Shown: positions 20,500 to 30,342, counted from the stretch's first letter. The stretch: 64,000 bases of DNA from an uncultured Pelagibacteraceae bacterium (GCA_902553555.1 CACDLE010000002.1:40886-104885), one strand, 5' to 3'. Made by a program: numbers and translations. The notes: generated from the sequence alone by a model not told the origin.

Positions 20500-21853
20500 A
20501 GATATCTTCAATTTCTTTTAATTGATCTCTTTTCGCTAATAAAACAACCAGATCATCTTTCTCAAAAATAAAATCAGACCTTGGTATTATGACAGCATCT
20601 TTCCTTAATATAGCCCCTATTCTAATATCCTTTGGTAAATTACTTTCTTTAATTTTCTTATTAAGTAGTTCTGATTTTTCTAATACTTTTGCTTCAATAA
20701 ACTCATATTCACCATCTAACAATGAATAAACAGTACCTATTGTTCCCTTGTGAACGTGCTCCATAATTCTTGATACTGTAGTCATTCTTGGATCAACCAA
20801 ATCATCAATATTTAAAGAGCTTTGCAATAAACTGTAATTTGACTTATTTACAATAGCAATTGTTCTCTTTTTTTGCCCTGATTTTTCTGCCAAAACACAT
20901 GCCATAATATTATTTTCATCATCATTTGTTAAAGCCAATACTGTCTCGGACTCTTCTAAATTTGCCTCTTTTAAAATCTCTTCGTCCAAAGCATCTCCAT
21001 TAATTACTATAGATGAAGAAAGTTCAGTTGCTATCTCTTCTGCGCGTAATTTATTTTTTTCAATAATTTTTATTCTTGTGCCTTCAAAATTTTCCTCTAA
21101 CATTTTTGCTAAATGAAATCCTATATTACCTCCACCTATAATTAAAATTTTTTTAGATGTTTTTTCCTCATGACCAAAAGCTTTCAAAATTTGATTTAAT
21201 TGATCACTACTTACAACAACATAAACATTGTCACCCTCTAACAATTTATCGTCCTTTTTTAAAAATTGAAACTTACCTTTTCTTACTAACCCAACTATAT
21301 TCGCTCTAAAATTTGGATATTTTAATGTAAGGTTTTTAAGTGGGGTATTAATTATTGGGCAAGATTTTTCTATTGCAATCTCCAACATCTTTACTTTATT
21401 TTCTGCAAAAGGGACATTATCTAGTGCTCCTGGAGCTTCCAATCTTCTGTATAATGATTTGGCAACTTCTTTTTCGGGAGATATAATTACGTCAATTGGT
21501 ATATTTGACTTATTGTAAAGTTTATTCCATTTTCCTTCTAGAAAATCCTTCGTCCTAATTCTCGCTATTTTTTTTGAAATATTAAATAATGAACTAGCTA
21601 ATTGACAAACAACCATGTTTGTTTCATCGTTGCGGGTCACTGCGATTATCATATCAGTATTTTCTGCACCAGCATTTTCTAACACTGATGGCAAAGATGC
21701 TCTTCCAACAATTCCCTTGACGTCCTGTGTGTCATTAATTTTTTTAATATCTTCTGAAGATTGATCAATAACTGTAATTGAGTGGCCTTGAGCAGCTAAT
21801 TGTTTACTAATAGAGAAGCCAACTTTTCCAGCTCCACAAATAATAATATTCAT
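20486..21853 (-). CDS. trkA: Trk potassium uptake system, NAD-binding subunit TrkA
   Basis: This 455-residue peripheral membrane protein gates the TrkH/TrkG potassium channel. It shows the duplicated RCK layout: Rossmann domain 1 (IIICGAGKVGFSISKQLA), a TrkA-C domain, Rossmann domain 2 (ILIIGGGNIGFHLAKMLE) and a second TrkA-C domain ending in VVLLAKRDQLKEIEDIF. It follows ntrX by one base. Alphaproteobacteria commonly keep trkA directly after the ntrY-ntrX pair. No TrkH is in the window. Confidence 0.95.
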   Translation of the reverse strand: MNIIICGAGKVGFSISKQLAAQGHSITVIDQSSEDIKKINDTQDVKGIVGRASLPSVLENAGAENTDMIIAVTRNDETNMVVCQLASSLFNISKKIARIRTKDFLEGKWNKLYNKSNIPIDVIISPEKEVAKSLYRRLEAPGALDNVPFAENKVKMLEIAIEKSCPIINTPLKNLTLKYPNFRANIVGLVRKGKFQFLKKDDKLLEGDNVYVVVSSDQLNQILKAFGHEEKTSKKILIIGGGNIGFHLAKMLEENFEGTRIKIIEKNKLRAEEIATELSSSIVINGDALDEEILKEANLEESETVLALTNDDENNIMACVLAEKSGQKKRTIAIVNKSNYSLLQSSLNIDDLVDPRMTTVSRIMEHVHKGTIGTVYSLLDGEYEFIEAKVLEKSELLNKKIKESNLPKDIRIGAILRKDAVIIPRSDFIFEKDDLVVLLAKRDQLKEIEDIFSIV

Positions 21854-21854
21854 C

Positions 21855-23225
21855 CTAATTGATACCTTTTATACCTAGTTCTTTTATTTTACGATGCAAA
21901 GCTGAACGCTCCATTCCGATAAATTCTGCTGTTTTAGAGATATTTCCCTGATTTTTTTTTAATTGTGTTATTAGATATTCTTTTTCAAATTGTTTTCTAG
22001 CTTCCTTGAGTGTTGAAGAAAATGAACTCTTAATATTTAAATTGCTTTCTGTATTACTTTTATTAATCAAAATATCATTAATTAATTTATTTATATTTTC
22101 TTTACTTTCGTTCGCGGAGAGTATAGTAACTCTCTCTATTAAATTTCTTAACTCTCTAACATTTCCAGGCCAATTATAAGTGTACAATTCATCATTTTTA
22201 GTATCAATATCAATTTCTTGAACACCATTTATCTCTGACAGTTTTTTTTTAAAATAATTAATTAATTCTGGAATATCTTCAGTTCTAGCAGTTAAATGAT
22301 TTAGTTCGATCGGAACGACATTTAATCTATGATACAAATCTTCTCTAAAATTACCTGTTGAAATTTCTTCTAACAAATTTTTTGAAGTTGAAGATATGAT
22401 TCTTATATTAACGTTTACATCACTTTTTCCATTGATTCTTTTAAATTTTTGGTCAATTAAAACTCTTAATATATTAGCCTGAGTATCCATCGGCATTTCG
22501 CTTACTTCATCAATTAGTAATGTTCCTTTATTTGCTCTATCTAACACTCCAAACGAAATAGTTCCATCTTCAAATTCTTGACCAAATAACTCTTTCTCAT
22601 AAATATTTTCTTTTAAAGCAGCTGCATTTATAACAACAAAGGCCTCTTTCCGTCTGTGAGAATGTTTGTGAATTTTTCTCGCAACCAGTTCTTTGCCAGA
22701 TCCTGTAGGTCCAGTAATTAAAACTCTACTCTCAGTTCCCGAAAGTTTTTCTATGGTTTTTTTAATTTTTATAATAGATGGGCTGCTTCCTATAAGATCA
22801 AAAGAATGGAATAGTTTATTTTCAATTAAGTCCTTTTCTTTTTTTAAATTTGCCGTTTCTAAAGCTCGATTTACATAATTTAAAAGTTTATCTGTTGAGA
22901 AAGATGCACCTTTCTCAATAAATTCATATGCACCTAATCTAATAGATTCTAAAGCTATTTTAACAGTTGCATGGCCAGATATCATAATAACTGGTACTGA
23001 GCTTTTCTTTTGCATAATTATTTTTAATAAATCTATTCCGTCTTTATCTGCTTTATCAAGTTTTATATCAATAATCGCTAGATCTGGAATTTTTTTGTTT
23101 ATTTCTAATACTGCCTGATCATAATTAGCAGCCGATCTTATATTAAAATTCTTTTCTTTAAGAATATTACAAATTAAATATCTTATATCTGGATTATCAT
23201 CTATTACTAATATTTCTTTGCTCAT
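21855..23225 (-). CDS. ntrX: Nitrogen-type response regulator NtrX, AAA+ type lacking GAFTGA
   Basis: This 456-residue response regulator has a receiver domain (phosphoacceptor Asp53 in IIDIKLD), an AAA+ domain with Walker A GPTGSGKE (172-179) and Walker B LLIDE, and a C-terminal Fis-type helix-turn-helix (GNISKTAEFIGMERSALHRK). The L1 loop after ELFG (212-215) lacks the GAFTGA motif needed to contact sigma-54 and is several residues shorter. The start overlaps the ntrY stop by 4 bases (ATGA). It likely works with NtrY as a two-component pair, probably without sigma-54. Confidence 0.93.
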   Translation of the reverse strand: MSKEILVIDDNPDIRYLICNILKEKNFNIRSAANYDQAVLEINKKIPDLAIIDIKLDKADKDGIDLLKIIMQKKSSVPVIMISGHATVKIALESIRLGAYEFIEKGASFSTDKLLNYVNRALETANLKKEKDLIENKLFHSFDLIGSSPSIIKIKKTIEKLSGTESRVLITGPTGSGKELVARKIHKHSHRRKEAFVVINAAALKENIYEKELFGQEFEDGTISFGVLDRANKGTLLIDEVSEMPMDTQANILRVLIDQKFKRINGKSDVNVNIRIISSTSKNLLEEISTGNFREDLYHRLNVVPIELNHLTARTEDIPELINYFKKKLSEINGVQEIDIDTKNDELYTYNWPGNVRELRNLIERVTILSANESKENINKLINDILINKSNTESNLNIKSSFSSTLKEARKQFEKEYLITQLKKNQGNISKTAEFIGMERSALHRKIKELGIKGIN

Positions 23226-24994
23226 GTTATCGTACTAGGTAAAATAATTTCAACCCTTGTTCCTTTCTTAAAATTGTTTATAAAAAATTCTCCAGAGTGT
23301 TCGTTTATAATTTTATTAACTATAGGTAGGCCTAAACCAGTGCCTTTGCTTTTAGTTGTAAAATAAGGAGTCATAGCTTTTTTTGTATCCGTAATTCCTT
23401 TACCGTTATCAATTATTGTGACTAATATATAGTCATTATTAGTTACGATTTCTATGTCAATTTTGCCTTTATAATCTGGGTTTTTATGTATAATTTCATT
23501 TATCGACTCATCGGCGTTTTTAATTAAATTTATAAAAACTCTATAGAGTTGTTCTTCATCTCCATTGATTAAATTTTTGTTAGATTTGTTAAAATTAATT
23601 TTGCTTTTAAGTGAAAGTTTTAAAAAATTTATTGAGCGCTCAACAACTTTATTTAAATCAATCTTTTTAAAGACAGGTCTTGGCATTCGAGCGAAATGAG
23701 AAAATTCGTTAACTAAATTCTCAATATCTTTTATCTGTCTATTGATAGTTTGCAAATAATCTTCAAACTGTTTTTTTTCATTTCCAATTTTTTTGGAATA
23801 TTTATCTCTAAGTCTTTCAATTGATAGCTGAATAGGCGTTAAAGGATTTTTAATCTCATGTGCAAGTTTACGTGCAACTACTTCCCAAGCCTCATATCTT
23901 TCTGTTATTAAAAGTTTATCCTGTTGTCTTTTAAATCTATTAATCATGTTGTTAAAATTATTATTTAATTTTTTTATTTCTTCATCTGCTTCGATATCTG
24001 GCACTTTAGTATTTAACTCCCCTTTACTAATATTCTCCGAGGCGGTTATAAGATTAATAATTGGTTTAGTAAGTCTTCGAGCAAAAGTTATAGCTATTGC
24101 AGTAGATAAAAATAATAATAAAGTTATGACAATAATATAAATTATCGCAAAAGTTATTTTAATTCCTGTTTGGCTGTTCTCTATTGAGTAATAGAAATTT
24201 ACGGCTTTTTCTGTCTCGTTTAAATACTTTAAAATTTCAGAATCTATATCTCTTGATATATATAAATAAGTATCAATCAAAGAATTTAATTTTATCATGA
24301 CTGAAGTTTTGTTTTCTAAATTCCCAGGAATTATAACTGGCACTCCTTTCAAAGCCTCATCAAAAGTTTCTTCTGAAGGTATAGTAAAATCGTTAAGCTG
24401 ATCGTTTGTATCAGAAATTAATATATTTCCTGCACTGTCAATTAATAATACGTCGTCAATCCTCCTTAATATTTTTTCAGCATTAATGACTCTTAAAAAT
24501 CTTTTAGGATTATTATAAAAAAAATTTGATGCCCTATTGAGACCTACACTCATAAGAATGACATCAGATTTCACATTTTTCTTACTTTCTTCTAGATAAT
24601 TCTTTGCAACATCGTTAGAGTTATTTACTGCTTTTGATATTTGATCATCAAAATATTTTTGTAAACCAAAATTAAATATGAATAATGAAAATATAGCAAC
24701 AAGCAGCGACGGTATAAAAGTGAATAAAGAAAAAAGTGAAACGTATTTTAAATTAGTCTGAGAGCCAGATTTATTTTTTTGGCCTGCGGTATAAAATCTT
24801 AAAAAATTAGTAAAAATAAGATAAAAGAAAGCAAGCAATAGAATTATATCAACAGTTAATAATATAAGTATATTGTTTTCCGTTAATGGTATAAAACCTT
24901 CATTTATAAAGGTGAGAAAAGTTATAATTCCAAGAAATATACAAATAAAAGATGATATTATAATCCAATTAAAGTTTTTAATAATTTTAAACAT
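23222..24994 (-). CDS. ntrY: Sensor histidine kinase NtrY
   Basis: This 590-residue membrane kinase has an N-terminal sensor region with three hydrophobic segments (about 10-105), an extracytoplasmic domain, another span near residues 285-305 and then HAMP. The dimerisation domain has the H-box LAHEIKNPLTPIQLSIERL. The ATPase domain shows the N-box (IKNADESINEI), G1 DNGKGI and G2 GTGLGLPIVNK. The arrangement and coupling to ntrX identify NtrY rather than NtrB. No ligand is evident from the sequence. Confidence 0.93.
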   Translation of the reverse strand: MFKIIKNFNWIIISSFICIFLGIITFLTFINEGFIPLTENNILILLTVDIILLLAFFYLIFTNFLRFYTAGQKNKSGSQTNLKYVSLFSLFTFIPSLLVAIFSLFIFNFGLQKYFDDQISKAVNNSNDVAKNYLEESKKNVKSDVILMSVGLNRASNFFYNNPKRFLRVINAEKILRRIDDVLLIDSAGNILISDTNDQLNDFTIPSEETFDEALKGVPVIIPGNLENKTSVMIKLNSLIDTYLYISRDIDSEILKYLNETEKAVNFYYSIENSQTGIKITFAIIYIIVITLLLFLSTAIAITFARRLTKPIINLITASENISKGELNTKVPDIEADEEIKKLNNNFNNMINRFKRQQDKLLITERYEAWEVVARKLAHEIKNPLTPIQLSIERLRDKYSKKIGNEKKQFEDYLQTINRQIKDIENLVNEFSHFARMPRPVFKKIDLNKVVERSINFLKLSLKSKINFNKSNKNLINGDEEQLYRVFINLIKNADESINEIIHKNPDYKGKIDIEIVTNNDYILVTIIDNGKGITDTKKAMTPYFTTKSKGTGLGLPIVNKIINEHSGEFFINNFKKGTRVEIILPSTIT

Positions 24995-24998
24995 ATAA

Positions 24999-25026
24999 TT
25001 AACTATTTATATAAATATACTATAAT
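24999..25026 (+). promoter_or_regulatory. Candidate promoter of ispDF giving a near-leaderless mRNA
   Basis: TTAACT at 24999-25004 is followed after 16 bases by a perfect TATAAT at 25021-25026, in the 40-base divergent gap between ntrY and ispDF. A start about 7 bases beyond the -10 would lie at about 25033, two bases before the ispDF ATG at 25035. The mRNA would then have almost no leader and no Shine-Dalgarno sequence. Confidence 0.5.
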
Positions 25027-25034
25027 TTAATACA

Positions 25035-26180
25035 ATGAGTTTTTGCTTTATCATTTTAGCCGGCGGAAAAAGTTTGCGATTTAAATCCAATGTATCAAAA
25101 CCATATCAAAAATTAGGAAGTAAATCATTAGTTGAAATAAGTGTAGATAAAGCCCGTAAATTTAAACTTATTAAAAAAATAATTCTTGTACATAGTAAAA
25201 AAGATACAAGTCGAGCAAAATCGTTGAAATTAAAAAATGTTAAATTAATTCTTGGTGGTAATAATAGGCAGCAATCAGCATATAATGCTTTAAAGAGTAT
25301 TAAAAAAAGTAATAAAATATCGAAAGTATTAATTCATGATGCGGCTAGACCAAATTTTTCACTAAAATTATTGCGCAATATAATAACTAACATAAAAAAT
25401 TTCAAAGCAGTTGTCCCCCAAATAAATATACAAGATGCTATTAAGCAAAAAATAGATAGCAGTCTCAATGAATACATAATTGGAAAAGACAGAGATAAAT
25501 TATTTTTAACCCAAACTCCTCAAGCATTTATTTTTAATGAAATATATAATCTACATAAAACAAAACCAGAAAAATATAGGGATGATGACATTTCATTATA
25601 TCTTGATCTCAATAAAGTTAAATTTATTAAAGGAGAAAAAACTAATTTTAAAATCACAGATCAATCAGATTTTAACATTTTAAAAAGATATTTTAAGACT
25701 AACATCAATGTAGGTATAGGTTTTGATGTACATAGATTAGTTCCCAATAGAAAACTTTATTTAGGTGGGTTAAAAATTAAATCATCTTTGGGAACATTGG
25801 GCCATTCAGATGGTGATCCCGTGTTACATTCTATAACCGATGCAATACTTGGAGCTTGTAAAATGGGTGATATAGGTCAAATGTTTTCTGACAAAAGCAT
25901 TAAATATAAAAATATAAGATCAACAATTTTACTTAAAGAAGTATTAAAAAAAATAAAGAATAAAGGTTATTGCATAAACAATTTAGACATAAATGTTATA
26001 ACACAAACTCCAAAGATAAAAAATTATAAAAATAAAATGTTAAAAAATATTTCAAAACTATGCGAAATTTCAGAAGATCAAATTAATATCAAAGGTAAGA
26101 CAACAGAAAAATTAGGTATTATTGGCAAAGAAAAAGCTATTGCTTGTGAAGTAATAACCTCTGTCTTCAAATATGATTAA
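25035..26180 (+). CDS. ispDF: Bifunctional IspD/IspF, MEP isoprenoid pathway
   Basis: This 381-residue fusion carries two enzymes of the MEP pathway. The N-terminal IspD part (4-diphosphocytidyl-2C-methylerythritol synthase) shows ILAGGKSLRF, HDAARPNF and TQTPQAF. The C-terminal IspF part (MEcPP synthase) starts near residue 222 with VGIGFDVHRL and contains LGHSDGDPVLHSITDAILGA and KGKTTEKLGIIGKEKAIAC. The fusion is common in alphaproteobacteria. Dxr of the same pathway lies at 59.1-60.3 kb. The stop overlaps pgpA by 8 bases. Confidence 0.96.
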   Translation: MSFCFIILAGGKSLRFKSNVSKPYQKLGSKSLVEISVDKARKFKLIKKIILVHSKKDTSRAKSLKLKNVKLILGGNNRQQSAYNALKSIKKSNKISKVLIHDAARPNFSLKLLRNIITNIKNFKAVVPQINIQDAIKQKIDSSLNEYIIGKDRDKLFLTQTPQAFIFNEIYNLHKTKPEKYRDDDISLYLDLNKVKFIKGEKTNFKITDQSDFNILKRYFKTNINVGIGFDVHRLVPNRKLYLGGLKIKSSLGTLGHSDGDPVLHSITDAILGACKMGDIGQMFSDKSIKYKNIRSTILLKEVLKKIKNKGYCINNLDINVITQTPKIKNYKNKMLKNISKLCEISEDQINIKGKTTEKLGIIGKEKAIACEVITSVFKYD

Positions 26181-26676
26181 AAAATTCAATTATTTATTCG
26201 TTACTTTTTTTGGGATAGGAACATTTAGATTTGCGCCAGGAACAATTTCTTCTTTGGTAACAACGATTTTTCTTTTCAGTTTTTTTAATATAATTCATTT
26301 CTCTTATTACACAATTTTAACTTTCCTTATGTTTATATTTCTTTACTCATTTTATGCTGTAGCGGATTATATCAAAAATAATGATAATAAAGATCCAAAA
26401 GAAGTAGTTATCGATGAAGCAATAGGTCAAGCAATACCGATTTATCTTTATGAAATTTCTCATGGAGCAAATAAAAATTTAGAGGAAACTTTTTTATATT
26501 ATATTTACATTTTCGTTCTTTTTAGGTTTTTTGACATAAAAAAACCCTTTCCTATTAATATATTGGACAAAAGATTTAAAAATAGTTTTGGTGTTATATT
26601 TGATGATGTGTTAGCGGGAATTTATGTAGTTTTAACTTTGGTTATTTTTATGATTATTAAAACAAAATTTTTTTAA
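26173..26676 (+). CDS. pgpA: Phosphatidylglycerophosphatase A
   Basis: This 167-residue membrane protein dephosphorylates phosphatidylglycerol phosphate to phosphatidylglycerol. The family motifs GTFRFAPGTISSL near the N-terminus, KEVVIDEAIGQAIP in the middle and FRFFDIKKPFPI with FGVIFDDVLAGIY near the C-terminus are present, with about four hydrophobic segments. It overlaps ispDF at its start and pncC at its stop (TAATG), so the three genes form one plus-strand operon. Confidence 0.92.
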   Translation: MIKKFNYLFVTFFGIGTFRFAPGTISSLVTTIFLFSFFNIIHFSYYTILTFLMFIFLYSFYAVADYIKNNDNKDPKEVVIDEAIGQAIPIYLYEISHGANKNLEETFLYYIYIFVLFRFFDIKKPFPINILDKRFKNSFGVIFDDVLAGIYVVLTLVIFMIIKTKFF

Positions 26677-27143
26677 TGAGTTTGGAAAATAAAATATTTT
26701 TACTTTTAAGAAAAAAAAAATTAAAGATTTCTGTTGCTGAGTCTTGCACTGGAGGAATGCTTTCGAGTTCCCTAACCTCAACAAGTGGTTCATCAAAAGT
26801 TTTTTCAATGGGGCTAGTGACTTATTCCAATCAGGCTAAAATAGATATTTTAAAAGTCCCAAAAAAAACTATTAATAAACATGGAGCAGTAAGTGTTCAA
26901 TGCTGTTTGGCTATGGTTGAAAATTTAAGTAAAATTAGTAAAGCTAATTTATGTATTTCAGTAACTGGAATAGCTGGGCCTAAAGGTGGTTCGAAACAAA
27001 AACCAGTTGGATTAGTTTATATAGGAATTAAAAAAAAGAAAATTATTAAGATAAATAGGTATGTCTTTAAAAACCTTGGAAGAAAATATATTCAAAAGGC
27101 TACTGTAAACAGAGCTTTAAAATTAATTCATAATTTTCTCTAA
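26676..27143 (+). CDS. pncC: Nicotinamide-nucleotide amidase (CinA C-terminal domain)
   Basis: This 155-residue protein consists only of the CinA-C domain, which deamidates nicotinamide mononucleotide in pyridine-nucleotide recycling. The family blocks VAESCTGGMLSSSLTS and FSMGLVTYSNQAKI and the CISVTGIAGPKGGSKQKPVGLVY segment are clear. It lacks the N-terminal COG1058 domain of full-length CinA, which is usual in proteobacteria. Its 3' end overlaps the convergent 97-aa gene by 21 bases. Confidence 0.9.
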   Translation: MSLENKIFLLLRKKKLKISVAESCTGGMLSSSLTSTSGSSKVFSMGLVTYSNQAKIDILKVPKKTINKHGAVSVQCCLAMVENLSKISKANLCISVTGIAGPKGGSKQKPVGLVYIGIKKKKIIKINRYVFKNLGRKYIQKATVNRALKLIHNFL

Positions 27144-27416
27144 AATTTGAGCTGCTAAAATATTTAATAAAAAAAAAATAATTATTACGTCAAGGTAAAG
27201 CAGAAAAACCAATTTGTTTCTGAATCTTCTTTTTTTCAAAATATTGGGCTTATCTGGGCTATAATCCTCTTTTTTGTCTGGCCTGAAATCATAAGAAAAT
27301 TTCCAATAATTGAAATCGGTCTCATTTGGGTCACCCGTGTTAAAATATTTTATATATTCTACTAAATACCACCAAAAAACTGAAAAAATTAAGATTAAAA
27401 ATATTGTTCCTACCAT
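27123..27416 (-). CDS. Small two-span membrane protein, unknown
   Basis: This 97-residue protein has a hydrophobic segment at residues 3-20, a polar stretch rich in Asp, Lys and aromatic residues, and a second hydrophobic segment near 70-90. I recognise no family. It starts directly at the stop of the upstream START-domain gene, so it is the last gene of the long tpiA-to-ratA operon. Convergent overlap with pncC supports a real, tightly packed gene. Confidence 0.7.
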   Translation of the reverse strand: MVGTIFLILIFSVFWWYLVEYIKYFNTGDPNETDFNYWKFSYDFRPDKKEDYSPDKPNILKKRRFRNKLVFLLYLDVIIIFFLLNILAAQILEKIMN

Positions 27417-27859
27417 TACTTAAATAATTCTAAAGCTCTTTTTTCAAAAGCATCAGCAATTTTTTTTAAACCAAGATTAAAGGATCTTTTCATAATAGCA
27501 TTTAATAAATTATTTTTTAATTCAAAATCAATATAAAAATCCAGTTGAGTTGAATTATTAATTTCCTTAAATGTCCATTCATTTTTTAAATGGCTTAAAG
27601 GCCCGCCTAAATTTGATACTATAATTTTATCAATTGACTTATGATAATGAACTAAACTTGTATATGTCTCATTTAAAAATCTTTTACCAACTTTAAGATC
27701 TGCCTTTATTTCGATTATATCATTCGTTTCTTTTTTTTCATGAATTTTTCCACCCAAACACCAAGGTACAAATTCAGGATATTTTTCAATATCAAGAACC
27801 ATATTTATCAATTGATCTTTTTTACAAGGTATAATTTTCTTTATTGATGCTGTTGACAT
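27416..27859 (-). CDS. Coq10/RatA-type START-domain protein
   Basis: This 147-residue protein belongs to the polyketide-cyclase/START group that includes yeast Coq10 and bacterial RatA. The N-terminal [19 protein letters not shown] is the family signature, and the C-terminal amphipathic helix ([24 protein letters not shown]) is typical. The Coq10 members bind ubiquinone and support respiration. The RatA toxin role reported in E. coli should not be assumed here. It overlaps lipA by 19 bases, and lipA next to this gene is common in alphaproteobacteria. Confidence 0.85.
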   Translation of the reverse strand: MSTASIKKIIPCKKDQLINMVLDIEKYPEFVPWCLGGKIHEKKETNDIIEIKADLKVGKRFLNETYTSLVHYHKSIDKIIVSNLGGPLSHLKNEWTFKEINNSTQLDFYIDFELKNNLLNAIMKRSFNLGLKKIADAFEKRALELFK

Positions 27860-28788
27860 TCAAGCTGTTTGTTTCTGGCATCTTGTAATTTTTTAAAATC
27901 CTCATCAGCATGATATGAAGATCTCGTTAAAGGTGACGAAGATACTAGTAAAAAGCCTTTAGTCTTTGCAATCGTTTCAAATTCTTCGAACTCGCTAGGA
28001 TTATAATAACGATCTAATGGATGATGTTTTGGTGATGGTTGTAAGTATTGACCAATTGTTATGAAATCAACTTCTGCTGATCTTAGATCGTCCATAACTT
28101 GAATGACTTCATCTTTATTTTCACCCAAGCCAATCATAATTCCAGATTTGGTAAAAACTTTTTTATTAATTTTTTTTACATTTTTTAATAATTCTAATGA
28201 AGCAAAATATCGAGCTCCAGGCCTAACTTTTGTATAAAGTCTTGGAACGGTTTCTATGTTATGATTAAATACATCTAAGTCAGCTTGTAAAACTTTTTTG
28301 TAAGCATCTCCTTTTCTTAAAAAATCTGGAGTTAATACTTCTATTGAGGTTTTAGGATTCTTATCACGAGTAGCTTTTACAACTTTATAAAAATGTTCAG
28401 AGCCGCCATCGTTTAGATCGTCTCTATCAACAGAGGTAATCACTACATGTTTAAGATTTAAGTTTTTGACTGCATTGGCAATTTTTGCTGGTTCAAATAA
28501 ATCAAGTTTTGAAGGTTTGCCTGTTTTAACATCACAAAATGCACAAGCTCTTGTGCATGTATCACCCATGATCATAAAGGTAGCATGTTTTTTACTCCAG
28601 CATTCTGTAATGTTTGGACAATTTGCTTCCTGACAAACTGTTACAAGATTATTCTGATTTACAATTTTTTTTGTTTGGAAAAACACTTCTGAATTGGTTA
28701 CTTTTGATCTAATCCAATATGGTTTTCTTTTAATTGGATTAAAAGGTTTATTAATTTTTTCAGGGTGTCTTTTATCTCTATCAATCAT
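27841..28788 (-). CDS. lipA: Lipoyl synthase
   Basis: This 315-residue radical-SAM enzyme inserts two sulfurs into octanoyl groups on E2 and H proteins. The auxiliary-cluster cysteines are in [13 protein letters not shown], and the radical-SAM CxxxCxxC is in [32 protein letters not shown] and the C-terminal RSSYHADE complete the family pattern, so both [4Fe-4S] clusters are expected. It overlaps ftsB at the start by 4 bases and the START-domain gene at the end. Confidence 0.97.
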   Translation of the reverse strand: MIDRDKRHPEKINKPFNPIKRKPYWIRSKVTNSEVFFQTKKIVNQNNLVTVCQEANCPNITECWSKKHATFMIMGDTCTRACAFCDVKTGKPSKLDLFEPAKIANAVKNLNLKHVVITSVDRDDLNDGGSEHFYKVVKATRDKNPKTSIEVLTPDFLRKGDAYKKVLQADLDVFNHNIETVPRLYTKVRPGARYFASLELLKNVKKINKKVFTKSGIMIGLGENKDEVIQVMDDLRSAEVDFITIGQYLQPSPKHHPLDRYYNPSEFEEFETIAKTKGFLLVSSSPLTRSSYHADEDFKKLQDARNKQLECQQHQ

Positions 28789-29081
28789 TTTATTTTGATA
28801 ATAATCTCATCATTTTTACCAAGCTTCAATTTTTCTCTATAAATCATATCCAAAAAATCTTCATTTACGTTCGTTGACAACATGTTATTTTTCTTTTCAA
28901 GTTCAAAAATTTCTAATGAAAGCTTTTTTTCACTCAATACAAGATTATCATATATTTTTTGTTTTTCATAAAAAGATATTAAGCCTCTTTCGCCTCCAAT
29001 TAAATTTATTCCTATGTACAATGTTAGAAAAATATTAAATAAAATAAATTTTTTATTTTTTAAACTTTCAATTAGTCGCAT
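28785..29081 (-). CDS. FtsB/DivIC-type septum formation initiator
   Basis: This 98-residue protein has one N-terminal membrane span ([19 protein letters not shown]) followed by a coiled-coil stretch (about residues 35-70) and a short tail with the (R/E)xxLxLxxxxE pattern. It matches the DivIC/FtsB family, which links divisome proteins FtsL and FtsQ in the periplasm. Its place directly after eno is the standard alphaproteobacterial location of this gene. Confidence 0.85.
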   Translation of the reverse strand: MRLIESLKNKKFILFNIFLTLYIGINLIGGERGLISFYEKQKIYDNLVLSEKKLSLEIFELEKKNNMLSTNVNEDFLDMIYREKLKLGKNDEIIIKIK

Positions 29082-29083
29082 TA

Positions 29084-30340
29084 TTAGATTTTAGCCATTT
29101 TGGCTTGATTTCCAAGTTCTTCTTCGATACGCAATAATCTATTGTATTTAGCCACTCTTTCTGATCTCGCAAGAGAACCTGTTTTAATTTGTGAAGATTT
29201 TGTCGCCACTGCCAAATCAGCTATAAATGTGTCCTCAGTATCACCCGACCTATGTGAAATAATTGTATTAAAATTAGCTTTTTTGGCTAATGAAATAACT
29301 TCTAAAGTTTCTGTCAATGTTCCTATTTGATTTGGCTTTACTAAAATGCTATTTGCAGATTTTTCTAAAATACCTTTCTGCAATCTTTTTGTGTTTGTGA
29401 CAAACAAATCGTCACCAACTATTTGGACACTATTTCCGATTTCGCTAGTAATTTTTTTCCAAGATTCCCAATCTTCCTCGGCAAACGGGTCTTCAATTGA
29501 TTTAATGGGGTATCTTGACGTTAATTTTTTATAATAACCAATGGCATCATCAACTGGCGTAAAATTTTTTGATTGAATTGCGTATTCACCTTTATTATTA
29601 ATCAATTCATTAGCTGCAATATCTAAACAAATAACGACATCATCTCCAGGCTTCAAATTTGATTTTTCAATTGCATCCACAATTAATTCTAATGCTTGTT
29701 CATTTGTATTTATTGATGGTGCAAAACCACCTTCATCACCTACATTAGTTTGCATTTTTTTAAATTTTAATAATTTTTTTAAATTTTGAATAACTAAAAA
29801 ACATTTTTCAATGGCATCTGTAAAATTTTGAGATGAGTCAGGTCTTATCATAAACTCTTGAATATTTAAATCATTGTCAGCATGAGCTCCTCCATTTATA
29901 ATATTCATTAATGGAACGGGTAGAGAATAATTATTGCCTAGGTTTTTAAAAAGAAGTTTCTTATTTGCTATTGCTGAGCATTTTGAATTAGCTAATGATA
30001 CTGCAAGTGTAGCATTAGCTCCAAGATTTGTTTTATTATCAGTTCCATCTAAATCTAACAAAACTTTATCTATTTTTTTTTGATCGTCTACATTTAAACC
30101 TTTTAATTTAGCTGAGATTTTATTATTTATATTTTCGACTGCAATATTAACGCTCTTACCCAAAAATTTATTATTATTTTGATCTCTTAATTCATGAGCT
30201 TCAAATGCTCCTGTTGAAGCACCTGAGGGTGAAATGGCATTTGCAGAAATGCCATTTTCTAAAAATATTTCCGCTTCAACAGTTGGATTTCCTCTGCTGT
30301 CAAAGACTTGTCTGCCTTTTACTGATTTAATTCTTGTCAT
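29084..30340 (-). CDS. eno: Enolase
   Basis: This 418-residue glycolytic enzyme interconverts 2-phosphoglycerate and phosphoenolpyruvate. SRGNPTVEAEI, the catalytic NVGDEGGFAP loop, the Mg-binding SIEDPFAEEDWE and GDDLFVTN, and the signature LVKPNQIGTLTET with SHRSGDTED are all present. It starts after kdsA, which uses phosphoenolpyruvate as substrate, so the pairing is metabolically sensible. Confidence 0.98.
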   Translation of the reverse strand: MTRIKSVKGRQVFDSRGNPTVEAEIFLENGISANAISPSGASTGAFEAHELRDQNNNKFLGKSVNIAVENINNKISAKLKGLNVDDQKKIDKVLLDLDGTDNKTNLGANATLAVSLANSKCSAIANKKLLFKNLGNNYSLPVPLMNIINGGAHADNDLNIQEFMIRPDSSQNFTDAIEKCFLVIQNLKKLLKFKKMQTNVGDEGGFAPSINTNEQALELIVDAIEKSNLKPGDDVVICLDIAANELINNKGEYAIQSKNFTPVDDAIGYYKKLTSRYPIKSIEDPFAEEDWESWKKITSEIGNSVQIVGDDLFVTNTKRLQKGILEKSANSILVKPNQIGTLTETLEVISLAKKANFNTIISHRSGDTEDTFIADLAVATKSSQIKTGSLARSERVAKYNRLLRIEEELGNQAKMAKI

Positions 30341-30342
30341 TA

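Noticed and set aside
27416..27859. RatA toxin of a toxin-antitoxin pair
   Set aside because: The sequence is of the Coq10/START type and lies in a metabolic operon with lipA; no RatB-like partner gene is adjacent, and the toxin role is not safe to transfer.
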